Shown one piece after another: positions 12,265 through 23,638 of a stretch of DNA of 51,541 nt; the first letter of the stretch is position 1, and each line of letters opens with the position of its first letter. The stretch is from Byssothecium circinans (Eukaryota > Ascomycota > Dothideomycetes > Pleosporales > Massarinaceae). The stretch spans positions 864,298-915,838 of the forward strand of contig ML976990.1 of NCBI GenBank assembly GCA_010015675.1, in the 5' to 3' direction. The notes beneath the pieces are model-generated. The model worked only from the letters and a program-made list of their open reading frames with translations. It had not been told where the DNA came from and searched no databases. The position numbers and the translations under genes are program-made.

Positions 12265-13129
12265 CTTACCGTGACTTTTATTATCTTTATATTCTAGTGT
12301 TGGCTAGATATTCTAATCATGTTAGGAACGGACTAAAGCAGCACAAGAAGAATTACACGCCTGCGTAGTAGTATTAATTACTTTAAGAGAGCCCTTAGGA
12401 TTAGCTTTACGCGAAGCGTTCTAAACGCAGTTAGCGGTTCCCTAGAATATAGTGATATTTGCACGCACCATATTCTAATATTAGATGGGGGGGTTCCTTA
12501 TAGCAGTACTAGAGATGCTTATTATTAAAGGGGTACTAATAGGAACTAGTGCTTCTTAGGGAAATAGATAGTTTAATAAATATTATTTAGAAGGTATAAA
12601 GCTCCTTTATATCCTGCTCTCTACTACTTAGCTAATGGGAGAGCTTAAGGTAGACTTCTGCGCCTTGAATGTATCATAAAGCCATGGTTAGGGGGATGTA
12701 GGCTGCATTAATGTTGCGTTTTAATGCCGCCATGATAGGTGCATAACCCTTCTCTCATGCACTCTAAGGCGGAAATGCACGCAGCTAGTCTAGATGGCTT
12801 CGCACTAACTACCTAACCACGAGGATGCACCTATACCCTAGAATATGTCTTGGTGTCTTATTCTAGCAGTGCAGGGCTTAGAGTTTGCGTGGCTAAAGCT
12901 ACATTCTTATGCCATATGCCCCTACGCCTATTAGGATAAGCATGAAGTTGCGTAAGAGTCTTGTCTCGGGTCTCTAAGCAATCACATACTTTATAAACCC
13001 CCTTTCATGTAATCTGCAAGGCTGACTCTAGTGATTCACAGGCCTTCATCTAATATGATTACTATCTTGTGCTGCTCTAGTGACATTTACTAGCAGCTAT
13101 GCCCTTAACGCCATGTACCTAGGCATATT
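12265..13129. other. No gene recognised; mutated sequence
   Basis: The sequence is AT-rich to about 12640, then moderately balanced and rich in GCAT/ATGC words. A run of seven G lies near 12486. No motif could be assigned. Confidence 0.35.
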
Positions 13130-13510
13130 TATGCGGATTTCCTGACGGCGAAGCCAGCAGGCATCTGAGATTGCAAACTAAGAGACGCAGTCAAATCAAT
13201 TTATAACCTTAGCTCATCCCTAGCACTGGTAATACCATACCGCAGATAATATAAGCGTTAGTGTGCCCCTATAGCTACTAAGATATAGACTCCTATCTAT
13301 CTGTGGTGTCCGTTAGTACCCTCTAACTAGTCAAGATTAAAGCCTAGATGCTTAGGATCCTCTATTTACATAATAATAATATTTCTACTATTGTCCCCTA
13401 TGGTTTCATAGATAAGAGGATGAGCCTTCTTGCCTCTTAGTATGGTGTGCTTCTAGGCGTAGTAGATGCACCATAACGCTATAGTGGCCCTGATGCGATA
13501 ATACTCCCTA
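13130..13510 (-). pseudogene. Unidentified coding relic
   Basis: On the minus strand a frame reads RIRATIALWCIYYA, KHTILRGKKAHPLIYETIGD, NSRNIIIM, EDPKHLGFNLD, LEGTNGHH, IGVYILVAIGAH, RLYYLRYGITSARDELRL, with stops only where Gln or Trp is expected. The uninterrupted frame and natural residue composition argue for a former gene. Family unknown; limits are approximate. Confidence 0.45.
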
Positions 13511-13944
13511 GTTATTCCCGCTAACTAACGCTGCGTTTAGCTGTGCTGGAGAGCTACTTGATAGTCATGATTACTACGCTAAGGCACTAGTGATGCCTTA
13601 TTTATGCGGTACTTCCTTCATGCTAGGCCGTGAAACGGGTCTAGATAGACTAGTGAAGTTCGTAAGGCAGATAAAGACTAAAGCATCTAGCATATAAGGG
13701 GGTACTGTTTAAGCTATAGCTAGTCTAATTTTCTATGGTTCGTCTCCTCTTTACTATAGCACATGCTATTTTTATTAGTTATAATGTTTGCTGCTTAGTT
13801 AGGCTGATTCTAATACTGCTATAAATAGCAAAAACTGATGGATACATTACTAGCCTTATATGAGCCTATTGCTGCCCTTTATCTTTATGGCCGTTTAGGA
13901 CCTCTCACTATAAAAAAGAAATTTGCAAATGAATCTATAAGTTA

Positions 13945-14720
13945 CTAACGTGCATCTAATCATAATAGAATAACTACTATAGTAGAACACTAGTAGTACT
14001 TTCTACTATAATAATGCTAATAACTATCGCACCACTTAGATAATCTTAGAATAGATACTTAGGCTGTTTAAGTTCTTATATTCTTGATATCTTTAGCGTA
14101 ACTTCCCTATTAGCTTTACAATACCACATTTTACTACTTATATCCTTAACGCTTCTACCTTAGCCTACCTTAGCGTCTACTTAAAGTATAGTGCATCTAT
14201 CTAAAAGCTTATCACCCTATAGAGTACTATAAAAAGCTTATATGCTAAGAAGAATACTACGCTTAATAAGGTGGCTGCGTTATAGTAATTATCTATGCTT
14301 TATTAAGTAGAACTACTAAGCAAAGACCTACATCCTTACTATATAAAAGAGGCCTAGCCGTAATTTAACAGCGTTAGTGTTTAGCAAGACTACATGGCTT
14401 ACGTAATAATTAGCGGGCATATGATAGACTAAATAGCTAGCTAATGTAAAATGACCTTATACCTATATAATCATCGTAATGTAATTTTTTTATAATAAGT
14501 ATAAGGCCTATAGCTGTGCAGAGTCTTAGCAGGCGGGCCTTAGCCCTGCAGCCTTGCGATCCCTACTTAATCTTAGCTATGCCTCTCTCTAGTTAACTAA
14601 CTTAACTCTCTAAAACACCTATAGAATTTACTACCTTATAAGGGTCTAGTCTTTGCAGGCTAGCCGCCCTCTCTACTAGCGTTACTAATGTATTAGAACT
14701 TAGCTCTTTATGCGCTATTA
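13945..14720 (+). repeat. Dispersed repeat R, copy 1
   Basis: The segment matches the reverse complement of about 17090-17760 along its length (for example GTGCATCTATCTAAAAGCTT, GAGGCCTAGCCGTAATTTAA) and copy 3 at 17880-20092. It has no coding frame or poly-A tail that I can see, and no clear terminal inverted repeats. It could be a MITE, a solo LTR or a piece of a larger element. It is in inverted orientation to copy 2, and the two flank the phosphorylase pseudogenes. Confidence 0.75.
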
Positions 14721-14905
14721 TTCTAAGTTATGGCCTCTATACTAAGGATGCAGTTAGAGCCCGTTAGCCACCCTATTCTTTTAGTGAATTTGTGCCCTAG
14801 AAATTCCACTAATTCTCCTTAACTAGAAGACGCACTAAGCATGCCGTAACATCTTCCTTAAATTTAACTTGTAAACAATATTATCACTCTATTCCGTGAA
14901 ACTAA

Positions 14906-15922
14906 CTAATTAGTAGAAATAATATCGCTAACCCTCTTCTCCTCCTTGACCCTACTTGCAGGGATGCGGTAGAGAAGATCTTTCATGTATATAGTAGCTA
15001 CTATTACTGCATATCCTTGCTACTCTTTATTCTTATAAGAATCTAAGTAATTGCATATACTGTAGATAACTAAGTAGGGAAAGTAGTTCATTAGCCCTAC
15101 CACTTCCATTTCAAAACATAGAACATCTTTTTCGCTTGTAAGAGCATCTTAAATCAAAGCGTCCTTCATTACCTGATTGCTTAAGGCAATTAGGCCGTAG
15201 TGAATTATTAGATTATCCTCCTCTTTAGTGCGCTCTAGCTATTGTATTAAGCTTAACGGATCATTGCTACAGATAGTCGCGTAGTCTGCTTTATTGTTTA
15301 GATAAGTAAACATGCTTTAGTATAGCCTATTACTACTTAAGTCTAGTTAGCTATACTTCTTCCTAAGTCTTAGCTTCTTATCTAGAATGCTATTAATAAC
15401 CTTTTTAAGTTAATGTCCTTTAGTTTTATATTACGCCTAAAGTCTACTTACTACTATCCTTAGTACTAGAGGAGACTAGTTCAAGAACCCTATTAATTAG
15501 AACCTTTAATCTTGCATTATTTTACTAAAGTTATACTAGAACACGCTACTATTCCTACCCCGTAGGGCACTAACTACGATATCGCCTAGATGAATATCAT
15601 ACTTTAGGCTTAGCGCACTACCGCTAATCCTAACTATTAGGCTAACTCTTATATTTAGAAAGCTATGTAGCATGTCTCTTACTATACTTACTATAGAGGA
15701 TGTGCCGTACTCCCTATTAGGCATGATAGTGATAATAATGTAGTGTTTCCCTATTCTGCCTAATATATACTAGTTATTATCGTGTAGGGATAGGTATTAT
15801 GGCCTATTATACTTTTCGTTAAGAAAGGATTATGCTGTAACATACTCTATACCTATAGCGCAGATCTAGCTAATAGTATAAACTTCAGGATTCTAATTAA
15901 TATGCTTATAAAAGCCTGCCAT
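14906..15922 (-). pseudogene. Nucleoside-phosphorylase-domain protein, copy A
   Basis: The PNP/UDP phosphorylase fold forms the N-terminal module of many fungal NLR-like proteins, where it is thought to act on nucleosides or to sense. The frame starts at the ATG at 15922 (MAGFYKHIN) and reads YTIS-ICAIGIEY, the LGRIGKHYIIITIMP strand, REYGTSSIVSIVRDML, LGDIVVSALRG, a conserved middle and C-terminal region, and ends KDLLYRIPASRVKEEKRVSD near 14906. About 340 codons with several TAG/TAA stops. It lies 44 bp downstream of copy B on the same strand. No NACHT or TPR part follows it. Confidence 0.82.
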
Positions 15923-15965
15923 AACTATATAAATTAATATTATTATAGTTAAATGCTTCTTATAG

Positions 15966-16952
15966 TTACTTACTAGAAGAGATCATCTTTTCATCCTTAA
16001 CCCTTCTTAGGGGGATTTGATGGAGAAGATCTCTCGTATATGCAGCAGCCATTATTGCTGCATACCCTTACCACTCCTTATCCCTATGAGAATCCAAGTA
16101 ATCGCATATACCACGGACAACCAAGCAGGGAAAGTAGTTCATTAGCCCTGCCACTTCTATTTCAAAACATAGAACATCTCTTTCCCTTATAAGAGCATCT
16201 TGAATTGAAGCGTTCATTATTACCTGATTGCCTGAGGCAATTAGGCCGTAGTAAATTGTCAGATTATCCTCATCTTTTATACGCTTTGGTTGTAGTATCA
16301 TTTTCGATGGATCATTACCGCAGACTTCCGCGCAGTTTGCTTCGCTTTTTAGAGAATACGTAACCGTGCTTTGATACAGTCTATCGCTACTTAGGTCTAG
16401 GCGCTGGTAATTCTTCCGTAGACTTGGTTTTCTCTTGAAAATACTATTAATGGTTTCTTTAAGTTAATGTCCATTAATCTTATATTAAGCTTTTAGAGAA
16501 GCTATAGCTGTCCGTAGACTTGTTGGTGGCTGATTCAAGGACCCTATTAATTAGAACCTTTGATCTTGCATCGTTTTGCTAAAGTTATACTAGAATATGC
16601 TACTATTCCCACCCCGTGGGGCACTAACTATGATATCACCTAGATAGATATTATGCTTTAGGCTTAGCGCACCACTGCTAATCCCGACCATTAGGCTAAC
16701 TCTAATATTTGGAAAGCTACGTAGCATGTCTCTTACTATACTTGCTGCAGAGGATGTGCCATACTCCCCGTCAGGCATGATAGTGATAACAATGTAGTGT
16801 TTCCCTATTCTGCCTAATATGTACTAGTTATTATTATGTGGAGATAGGTATTATGGCCCTTCGTGCACTTCGTTGAGAAAGGCTTACGCGGCATCGTACT
16901 CCGTTGGTATAGCGCAAATCCAGCCAACGGTGTAGTTCATAATATCAGACAT
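15966..16952 (-). pseudogene. Nucleoside-phosphorylase-domain protein, copy B
   Basis: Tandem paralogue of copy A and less mutated. The frame starts at the ATG at 16952 (MSDIMNYTVGWICAIPTEYD), passes LGRIGKHYIVITIMPDGEYG and HNIYLGDIIVSAPRGGNS, and retains the family signature FEIEVAGLMNYFPCLVVRGI, CDYLDSHRDKEW, then YAAIMAAAYTRDLLHQIP and a stop at 15966. The signature contains the acidic substrate-binding segment of the fold. The longest stop-free part is 16068-16301. Stops elsewhere (TAG/TAA in Trp/Gln positions) make it a pseudogene. Confidence 0.85.
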
Positions 16953-17089
16953 GTTAACGGGCAGAGTATTATTGATCTAGTGATCGTAGACGGATAGGAA
17001 TAGCTATAGTAAGGTTATTACTTATGCGTGGATAAATAGGTAAAGGTACTAGATTCTATATACCTTAACTAGCAAGGCAACGAGGCATA

Positions 17090-17745
17090 AAGCAACGGCC
17101 ACGAGCAGTAACGCTAGCAGAGAGGGCGATTCAGCCCGCAGAGACTAGACATGGCGAATTCTGTAGGACTAGAGAGAGGTATAGCCAAGATTAAGCGGGG
17201 ATTATAAGGCTATAGGGCTAAGGTCGACCTACCCGCTAAGACTCCGCACAGCTACAGGCCTAATACTTATCATAAAAAATTACACTACTATATCGCATGC
17301 CCGCTGACCATTACGTGAGCCGTGCAGTCTTGCTGAACATTAACGCTGTTAAATTACGGCTAGGCCTCTTCTATACAGTAAGGATGTAGGTCTTTGCTTG
17401 GCAGTCCTACTCAATAGAGTATAGATGACTACCACAACGCAGCCACCTTATCAAGCGTAGTATTCTTCTCAGCATATAAGCTTTCTATAGCACTCTATAG
17501 GGTGACGAGCTTTTAGACAGATGCACCATACTTTAAGTAGACGCTGAGGCAGGCTGAGGTAAGAGTGTCAAGGACATAAGTAGTAAGATGCGGTATTATA
17601 AAGCTGATAGGGAAGTCACGCCAAAGATATCAAGAATATGAGAACCTAATAGCCTAAGTATCTATTCTAAGAGTATCTAAGCGGTGCGATCATTATTAGC
17701 GTTGTTGTAGTAGAAAGTGCTGCTAGTGTTCCACCACGGTGGTTG
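17090..17745 (-). repeat. Dispersed repeat R, copy 2 (inverted)
   Basis: Reverse complement of copy 1 with fewer RIP changes; its inverse contains GGTGGAACACTAGCAGCACT, GAGGCCTAGCCGTAATTTAA and GTAGCTGTGCGGAGTCTTAG. It is arranged head to head with copy 3, which begins about 135 bp further on. Confidence 0.75.
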
Positions 17746-17926
17746 TTCCGTTATGATTAGATGGACATTAGCACAGAATCAGTTACTAGCGATATAGAAG
17801 TAACGTTATCTGGTGGCTTAGGGCCTTATATGATGTTTGGCAGGAGGCAGTCTAAAGTGAGTAACGTCCACCCCTGCGTAACGGAAACCCCGCTGTGGCG
17901 GAACGCCGGCAGCACTTTCTATCATA

Positions 17927-19710
17927 AGCTAGTCGCCCCCGATACGAATCACCCGGGGTTCCGAATCACCCACCAAAAATCGGCCACCCTTCAGAAAATC
18001 AATGTAATTGCCTCAACCTAGTTACAATTGCCACTCTGTACACATGGATTGAAGAGTTTTAGCTGCTGTTTCAGCTGCTGCTCTCTCTGCTTCTTTTTCT
18101 GCTGCTTTGTCGTTGTTTTGTAACGCTAAAAGATCTGCTGCCTGTTTTGCCACCATGATTATATCTATATCTGCAAAGCGTTGATTTGGGTCTATTCGAA
18201 TTCTCTTCCGTAGCTGCTGAGGCTTAAGAGCTTCAAGTTGACTGTGAAGTCTTTTGTTCTCTGCTTCTAGCTCTGCTGCTCGTGTATTTGCAGTTGCAAT
18301 TGCCTTGCCTGCTTTCTCAAAGAGCTGGTGAACCTTGCGGCCGATACTCTACTCTCTATGAAGCGCTCGCTGAGCTATAAAAAGATCACGAGGGCCGTGG
18401 GGGGTAGAGAGATAACTCTTAGCAGTTTGAGCTTAATTCTGACGGGGTGGCGTAACAGGCCTTTGAGTGACCTGAGATGAGTTGACTACCCGCTCAATAT
18501 TCAATGGGCAGATGCCTGCAGTAGCCCATCCAGCGTGAATTACTCTCTCAGTAATCGCAGTCTCCCTAGCAGCGTGGTAGGCAGTAATAAAGCGTTCCTT
18601 TTTAACTAGGGCAGCATCATCTAGGTGTGATAACTCCTGAATCTGCTGGCGATAGAAACGTTTCACTACTAAGAAAACTGAGAGATCTAGGGGCTGCAGA
18701 ACGTGCGAGGAGTGCGCAGGGAGAAACAGAAGCCTAACTTTATTCTGTTTACAGATCCACAGGAATTCTAGGTTAACGTGGCTGCCGTGGCCATCCAAAA
18801 TTAGCATCCTCCAGCGATCCTGTGAGGGCGCAGTTTCCGGCAGAAATACGCGTTGCAACCACTCAGCACCTATCGCATTAGATGTCCAGCCATTCTCTGA
18901 GGTTGCGTATAGCCAGTCTAGAATCATTGATGGAAACCAAGTGCTTTGTAGGTTCTTTCCTTTAAATATTACTGCAGGGCGCAGCTTCTTCCCTATTACT
19001 GAAACGCACTCAATTATCGACGCCCACTCGCGATTCTCTGGAGACTAATAGTAAGCCTTCTTTTTCTAACTACTAGCGAGTACTCTAGTATTTGCACATA
19101 CGCCTAGCGCCTTCCCAGTCTCATCCATATTCCACGTATCCTCAGCCTGTATACCCAGCTCGACGCGAAGCTGCTCATAGAGCTCAAGAAACTCGCGTAT
19201 CTGCCTTTGTGTTGCTCCCTCAGCTCTCGCAGCCTCTATCTTCCTACCCACAACAGATGCGACGCGTGGGTTGCGCTTTAGAAAGCAGGATATCCAATGC
19301 TTACCCACAGGATTGTTGTCCCCATTCATCCTTAGGATTCAATTCGCCATTTCTCGCGCGCACGCGTGGGAGGGAGGAAAAGCGCGTGCGTCTTCTTCAA
19401 GGATCCATTGTACGAGAAACTCCTCTTGTTGTGGAGTTAATCGCTGTTGGTATACGTGGCTGGTTTGGCTGCTCTGTCTGCCTCATAGTCGCGCAGAGAG
19501 TGTGGGTTGCGGGATATTGTACGCCTTTGCAGTGGCTCGTTGGCTAGGGAAAACACCAGCATCAAGGTCACGGATGGCTGCTTGTATAGCTTCTTCGCGT
19601 TTGTCCATTTTAGGTAGCTGGGTGTTGAGAAATCGCGTGTGTTGAGAGAGGTGTTGAGATTTGGTGGGTGATTCGGAACCCCGGGTGATTCGTATCGGGG
19701 GCGACTAGCT
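17927..19710 (-). mobile_element. pogo/Fot1-like transposon with long perfect TIRs
   Basis: Terminal inverted repeats of about 50 bp are identical (17927-17976 and 19661-19710; both begin AGCTAGTCGCCCCCGATACG). A TA dinucleotide flanks each end (17925-17926, 19711-19712), the expected target duplication. The element is 1,784 bp and holds one minus-strand transposase frame. Removing it restores continuous R-repeat sequence. Perfect TIRs with a lightly mutated gene suggest a fairly recent insertion followed by mild RIP. Confidence 0.92.
18022..19608 (-). pseudogene. pogo/Fot1-like transposase, six premature stops
   Basis: DDE transposase of the 17927-19710 element. The frame starts at the ATG at 19608 (MDKREEAIQAAIRDLDAGVF) and reads 528 codons to the stop at 18022 without frameshift. 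Order: N-terminal psq-type helix-turn-helix, CENP-B-like DNA-binding region (PVGKHWISCFLKRNPR), then the catalytic Asp residues in NMDETG, LILDGHGSH and QPLDLS, and a C-terminal coiled coil (AAELEAENKRLHSQLEALKP). Premature stops are two TGA, three TAG and one TAA, at Arg, Gln and Trp positions. All three catalytic Asp codons remain. Confidence 0.9.
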
Positions 19711-20092
19711 TAACAACACCAAAAACAATCACACGGTTGAGATAATCTCGGAATAAACACCTACGCATCTCAGCGTCTCATACACTTAGTATCTTTATTG
19801 TAAAATTCTTACTGGCTTTGTAATACCATAACTTGCTGCTAAGCTACCTGACTTTACTTCCTCGGACTACCTCGGACGCACTTAAAGTATTGTGCATCTA
19901 TCTAAAAGTTCGTCAGTTTATAGAGCGCTGTAGAAAGATCGTAATCCGAGCAAAATGCTGTATTTGATAGGCTGGTTGCGTTGCGGTAGTGATCTGTTGC
20001 TTCATCGAGCAGGACTGCCAAGCAAGGACCTACATCCTTATTGTACAGAAGAGGCCTAGCCGTAATTTAACAGCGTTATCATCAAAGCCCGC

Positions 20093-21760
20093 CACTAGGT
20101 GTCGCAATAATTCGTGCGCGCTGAGGTAAGCAAAATGCCCCACCACAACCGATTACCCATCAACACCACCACTTTGTACATTTATTGTATAGCCAATTCT
20201 TACTCGATTTACTTAATTTTAATTGAAATGGACTCCCCTCATACTCCTCCTCAATCCTCGCATGACGAAGTACCTGATACGGGTCACCGTGGTGCTTACT
20301 TCTGGCACTTTGACCACCGACGCGATGACGAGACGGTTGAATCGATTGCGCGAGCGCACAACATACACCCAGCTACAGGACGTCAGTGGAGAAATGAGAG
20401 GGCTACACTGGGCACCGATCGTCGTGTAAGAAACCCTAAGGCAAAGGCTAAAGGCCATAAGCTTGGGAGGCCTTTTAAGGTGGATTATGAGACCCTAGAG
20501 AGTATGGTTTCTAAGGAGAATCCTACGCGCGAAAAACCACTGCTTTTTCAAGCCCGATAATACGATATACGCCTTACCGAACGCTCCCTTCAATACAACC
20601 TCCGTACGCGATTTAACAAAGCCCAAATGTACGTCGCTAGGTATACAAAGAAGGTGTCATCTACAAACAAGACGAAGCGCGTTCAATATGGTAAAGACCA
20701 CAAGGATTGGCCTATATATAGAGGCTGGGGTTTAGTGTACTTCACGGATGAGGCTCACGTCAATCCTACTGAGCGTTTCCAGAAGCCTAGAGTACTAAGA
20801 GAGCGTGGTAATACTGGCCTTGGAGGAGGGCGTAATAACCCAGCAAATATAGCTGAAGAGGAGGATATATCATCAGGCTTTAGCGTACACTGCTACGCCT
20901 GTATTAACTGGTTTTTTAAGTCAGATTTAGGCTTTTACAATGACGAGAGGGAGATGCTACCAAAGCCAAAGCCACCGCGAAAGCCTACCAAATCGAAGTA
21001 TGAAACTCAGGAAACGTTCAACAATCGACTAAGAGAGTGGGAAGCAAAGCTGCCTCCTCCAGTTACTCAAGAAGCTCAGGGCAATTATATGACACAAAAA
21101 TACTACGCCAAAAACGTTCTAGCTACGTATATTAAGGCTATCAATCAAGCGCGACTCTAGGATGCCCAAGGCTGGATTCTACAGGAGGATAACGATCCTT
21201 CTCATGGCACTCGATCGGTGGATAACGACCCAAACAACCTCAGGAATAGTAGCTAGATCAATACTATAGTACACCCTGCCCAATCGCCCAACCTTAACCC
21301 ACAAGAGGGCTGCTGGAATATCCTCAAACAGCGTACAAAGCGTCGTCTTTGGCGTCCAAAGACTCGCCCAAGTGAGCTCTCTGAGGGCGAACAACCTGAG
21401 GAAGCCTAGGATGGTACACTCAAGCACCTCAAAAGGATACTCACACAAGAATGGGATAAGATTACTCTGCAGGAGATTTGTACGTTTATCGCGGAGATGC
21501 CAGCGCGCTGTAACGAAGTAATCGCAGCTGGTGGAGAACGTATTCGATTGGACGTTTGGTAACTGATTTTGTGTATACAACACTAGAAAAACAACTCTGT
21601 ATACGATTTACACCTCTCTTAATAGCCTTAACTTTAAGAACCATCGATTTCTAGCCTAAAACCCTCGAAAATACCCTCGTTGTATAGGGATTTGTATGGG
21701 TGCGGGGTATCTTAGTGGTTCGCTTACCTCAGCGCGCACGAATTATTGCGACACCTAGTG
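20093..21760 (+). mobile_element. DNA transposon with 39-bp TIRs starting CACTAGGTG
   Basis: Perfect 39-bp terminal inverted repeats lie at 20093-20131 and 21722-21760. The sequence immediately outside is CCGC on both sides (20089-20092 and 21761-21764), which looks like a 4-bp target duplication; a TA inside the TIR (CAC-TA-GG) is the alternative target if the outer CAC/GTG match is chance. Removing the element rejoins copy 3 of repeat R. One transposase frame fills the interior. Confidence 0.85.
20228..21562 (+). pseudogene. DDE transposase of the CACTAGGTG element, four stops
   Basis: The frame starts at the ATG at 20228 (MDSPHTPPQSSHDEVPDTGH) and reads 444 codons to TAA at 21560, with internal TAA once and TAG three times and no frameshift. 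It has an N-terminal helix-turn-helix (IARAHNIHPATGRQWRNERA), then YFTDEAHVNPTER (first acidic residue), WILQEDNDPSHGT (second) and SPNLNPQEGCWNILK (third, Glu). This D-D-E order and the NPxE-W-LK ending are Tc1/mariner-like, yet the terminal CACTA and the apparent 4-bp duplication are not typical of that superfamily. Family placement below superfamily is uncertain. Confidence 0.85.
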
Positions 21761-21830
21761 CCGCAACAGCCAGAGCTGACTCGTGTTCAGCAGCCCTGCA
21801 CGGCTCACGTGATAGTCAGCGGCATTCGAT

Positions 21831-23638
21831 ATACCGAACGGCCGCGCCACTAGCTTCTGCAAGCGCTCGGACCATCGCTAATCTGACTCGGGATTGGGAG
21901 CAGTGCCAAGACCCTTGGGGCCACGGCGCTCGTCAGTCCAGCCAGCGCGTTTCCAGCGTCGAAACCAGCCATCTTGTACATTTCGAGACGCGGTCCAACG
22001 CACAGCGACGCCCACTTTGTAACCTAGACACATACCATTACGACGCCCTCGGGCTCCGAAACCCGCTGTTGTTCTCTCCGCTGACCGAACGAAAGACCTG
22101 ATCAAGCCCACCACGTCCTCATGCTTCTCGAGTCCACCGGCGCCGATTCCTAGACCAAGCCGCAGCGAGCTCTAGTCTCGGCTCGTTGAAGGGGAATACG
22201 ATGTGATGGGAAGGATACAAGCTAAGATAGAGCGCGGCGGTTCTGGAAATCGAAGCCTGCGCTTCGGCAAGTGGGTTCAACCGAGCGCTACTGGCGAAAC
22301 GCCGCCGTTGCAAGCGCATATGTTTTAGTGATACAGCTGTCGTGCGGCCAAATGACCAGCGGCTCTTTACATGGGCACTGCAATCTCTAGGGCCGTAGAG
22401 AGGTGCTCCAGTTCGACTTTTTTGAGGGTCGTGAGGAGTTTTAGATTGTTCATGTTCGTGAGGGATGAGTACTAGCAGAGCTGTAATGGTGGCCATGCTT
22501 AGCAAGACACTACACTATCCAGGAGCTGCATACAGCACTCTTCTCTTCAGCCATATCTAGAAAACATCGCCTCCGGCGCAGCGACATTCTGCTTTTCGAG
22601 GTTCAAGAATAGAGCAAGGGAAGAATGCGGGGAGCTGTTGGCGGCCGCGAATGTGGCGTTGTGGCGTTGTGGCGGCTAGCGTGGCGCAGTTGCTTGAGTC
22701 AAAGTGTGGGGATTTCGCGGCATTAAATATCAATGTACCGTTAGATGGTTCAAGAGGTGCAAAATCAAGTTCGTAACGCTTCATCCCCGCGAATTCCGTC
22801 CGTTGTGCTAAGCCTGCTGTAGTTTCCGAACGCCCCGTTTTGGTTCCCGCTGTGGATCCTGATCCGGTCGGCTGGTATCCAATTTTAGATTCTAACTTAA
22901 TCCTTTTCTGGAACCCCACTTGGCCTTAGCTGCAATTCACCCTGCTCGACCCGTCTCTATGCCATCGTTTTCACCCACATAAAATGCTTATCCCAACCGG
23001 TCAGCATTTGTTGTCCTATCTTTTTTCCTCCTTTCGATTGTATTCGTTGCCCACGACCGCCTGATCGACAATTGTTGTCTTCCCACTGTCCCGCTCACCG
23101 GTCTAATAAGTCGGTGAAAGTCTTCACCGGAGAGGCAGAGTCGATAATTGCGAATTGACGAGTAGCAGCACAAGCAGCAGCAGCAGCAGCAATGCCGTGG
23201 CTACACTGCAGGGCAGAAACGCAGTACGTGGCGCAATGCAGATTTACGCGGTTATTGATTTGGCTGTAGGACAGAGCGTAGTACGCAGCTAGCAGCATCC
23301 GGTGAAGGTGCTTAGGATTGGAGCCTCCAGCACCAGGTTCAACTTCGACTATAAAGACTAGGGATTGTTCTTTGACTTGATGCATTGTGCTAGCTAGGCC
23401 ACATCGTTCCGTTAGGGCCTATATTTCTCTACGTTTCATTCTACAAGACCGCTGCCCTACTCCCTAATGCTGCCAAAATTGAAAAGGCCAACAATGCTCA
23501 GACGCTCCCCTCGCCGCAGCGAAGACACCCTTCCACTGGAACAGGCAGTCGAAGGCGTGTGCTTGTTAGGTTGTACTACCTAAATCTTTCATGGCTTGAT
23601 GTTAACAGTTGCCCGCAGACTCCACGCCAGACATTGAA
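21831..23638. other. Balanced-composition stretch without a supported gene
   Basis: Several open frames of 60-130 codons occur on both strands (for example minus 22119-22505 and 22557-22919), but none has a domain, plausible promoter or consistent codon pattern. A short (CAG)n microsatellite lies near 23169-23190. The part near 23480-23640 could hold an upstream exon of the next pseudogene: GTGTGC at about 23555 and CCCGCAG at about 23619 would serve as splice sites. Confidence 0.4.

Larger units (their letters stand above)
17880..21830 (+). repeat. Dispersed repeat R, copy 3, interrupted by two transposons
   Basis: The copy starts near GTGGCGGAACGCCGGCAGCA and is cut at 17926 by a pogo-like element. 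It resumes at 19711 and continues (GTGCATCTATCTAAAAG, AGAGGCCTAGCCGTAATTTA) to 20092, is cut again by a second element, and resumes at 21761 with GCACGGCTCACGTGATAGTC before losing similarity near 21830. It also holds about 30 bases near the second insertion that the other copies lack. Confidence 0.72.

Noticed and set aside
15536..16778. Short minus-strand open frames treated as separate small genes
   Set aside because: They are stop-free pieces of the two phosphorylase-domain pseudogenes and are included there.
19092..19645. Plus-strand open frames of 124-151 codons
   Set aside because: They are antisense shadows of the N-terminal part of the pogo-like transposase at 18022-19608.
13945..21830. 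Repeat R as an LTR or LINE retrotransposon
   Set aside because: No TG...CA ends, primer-binding site, reverse-transcriptase frame or A-rich tail could be seen; left unclassified.
22119..23385. Minus-strand open frames of 96-128 codons
   Set aside because: No domain, no start context, overlapping frames on the other strand, and composition no different from intergenic sequence.
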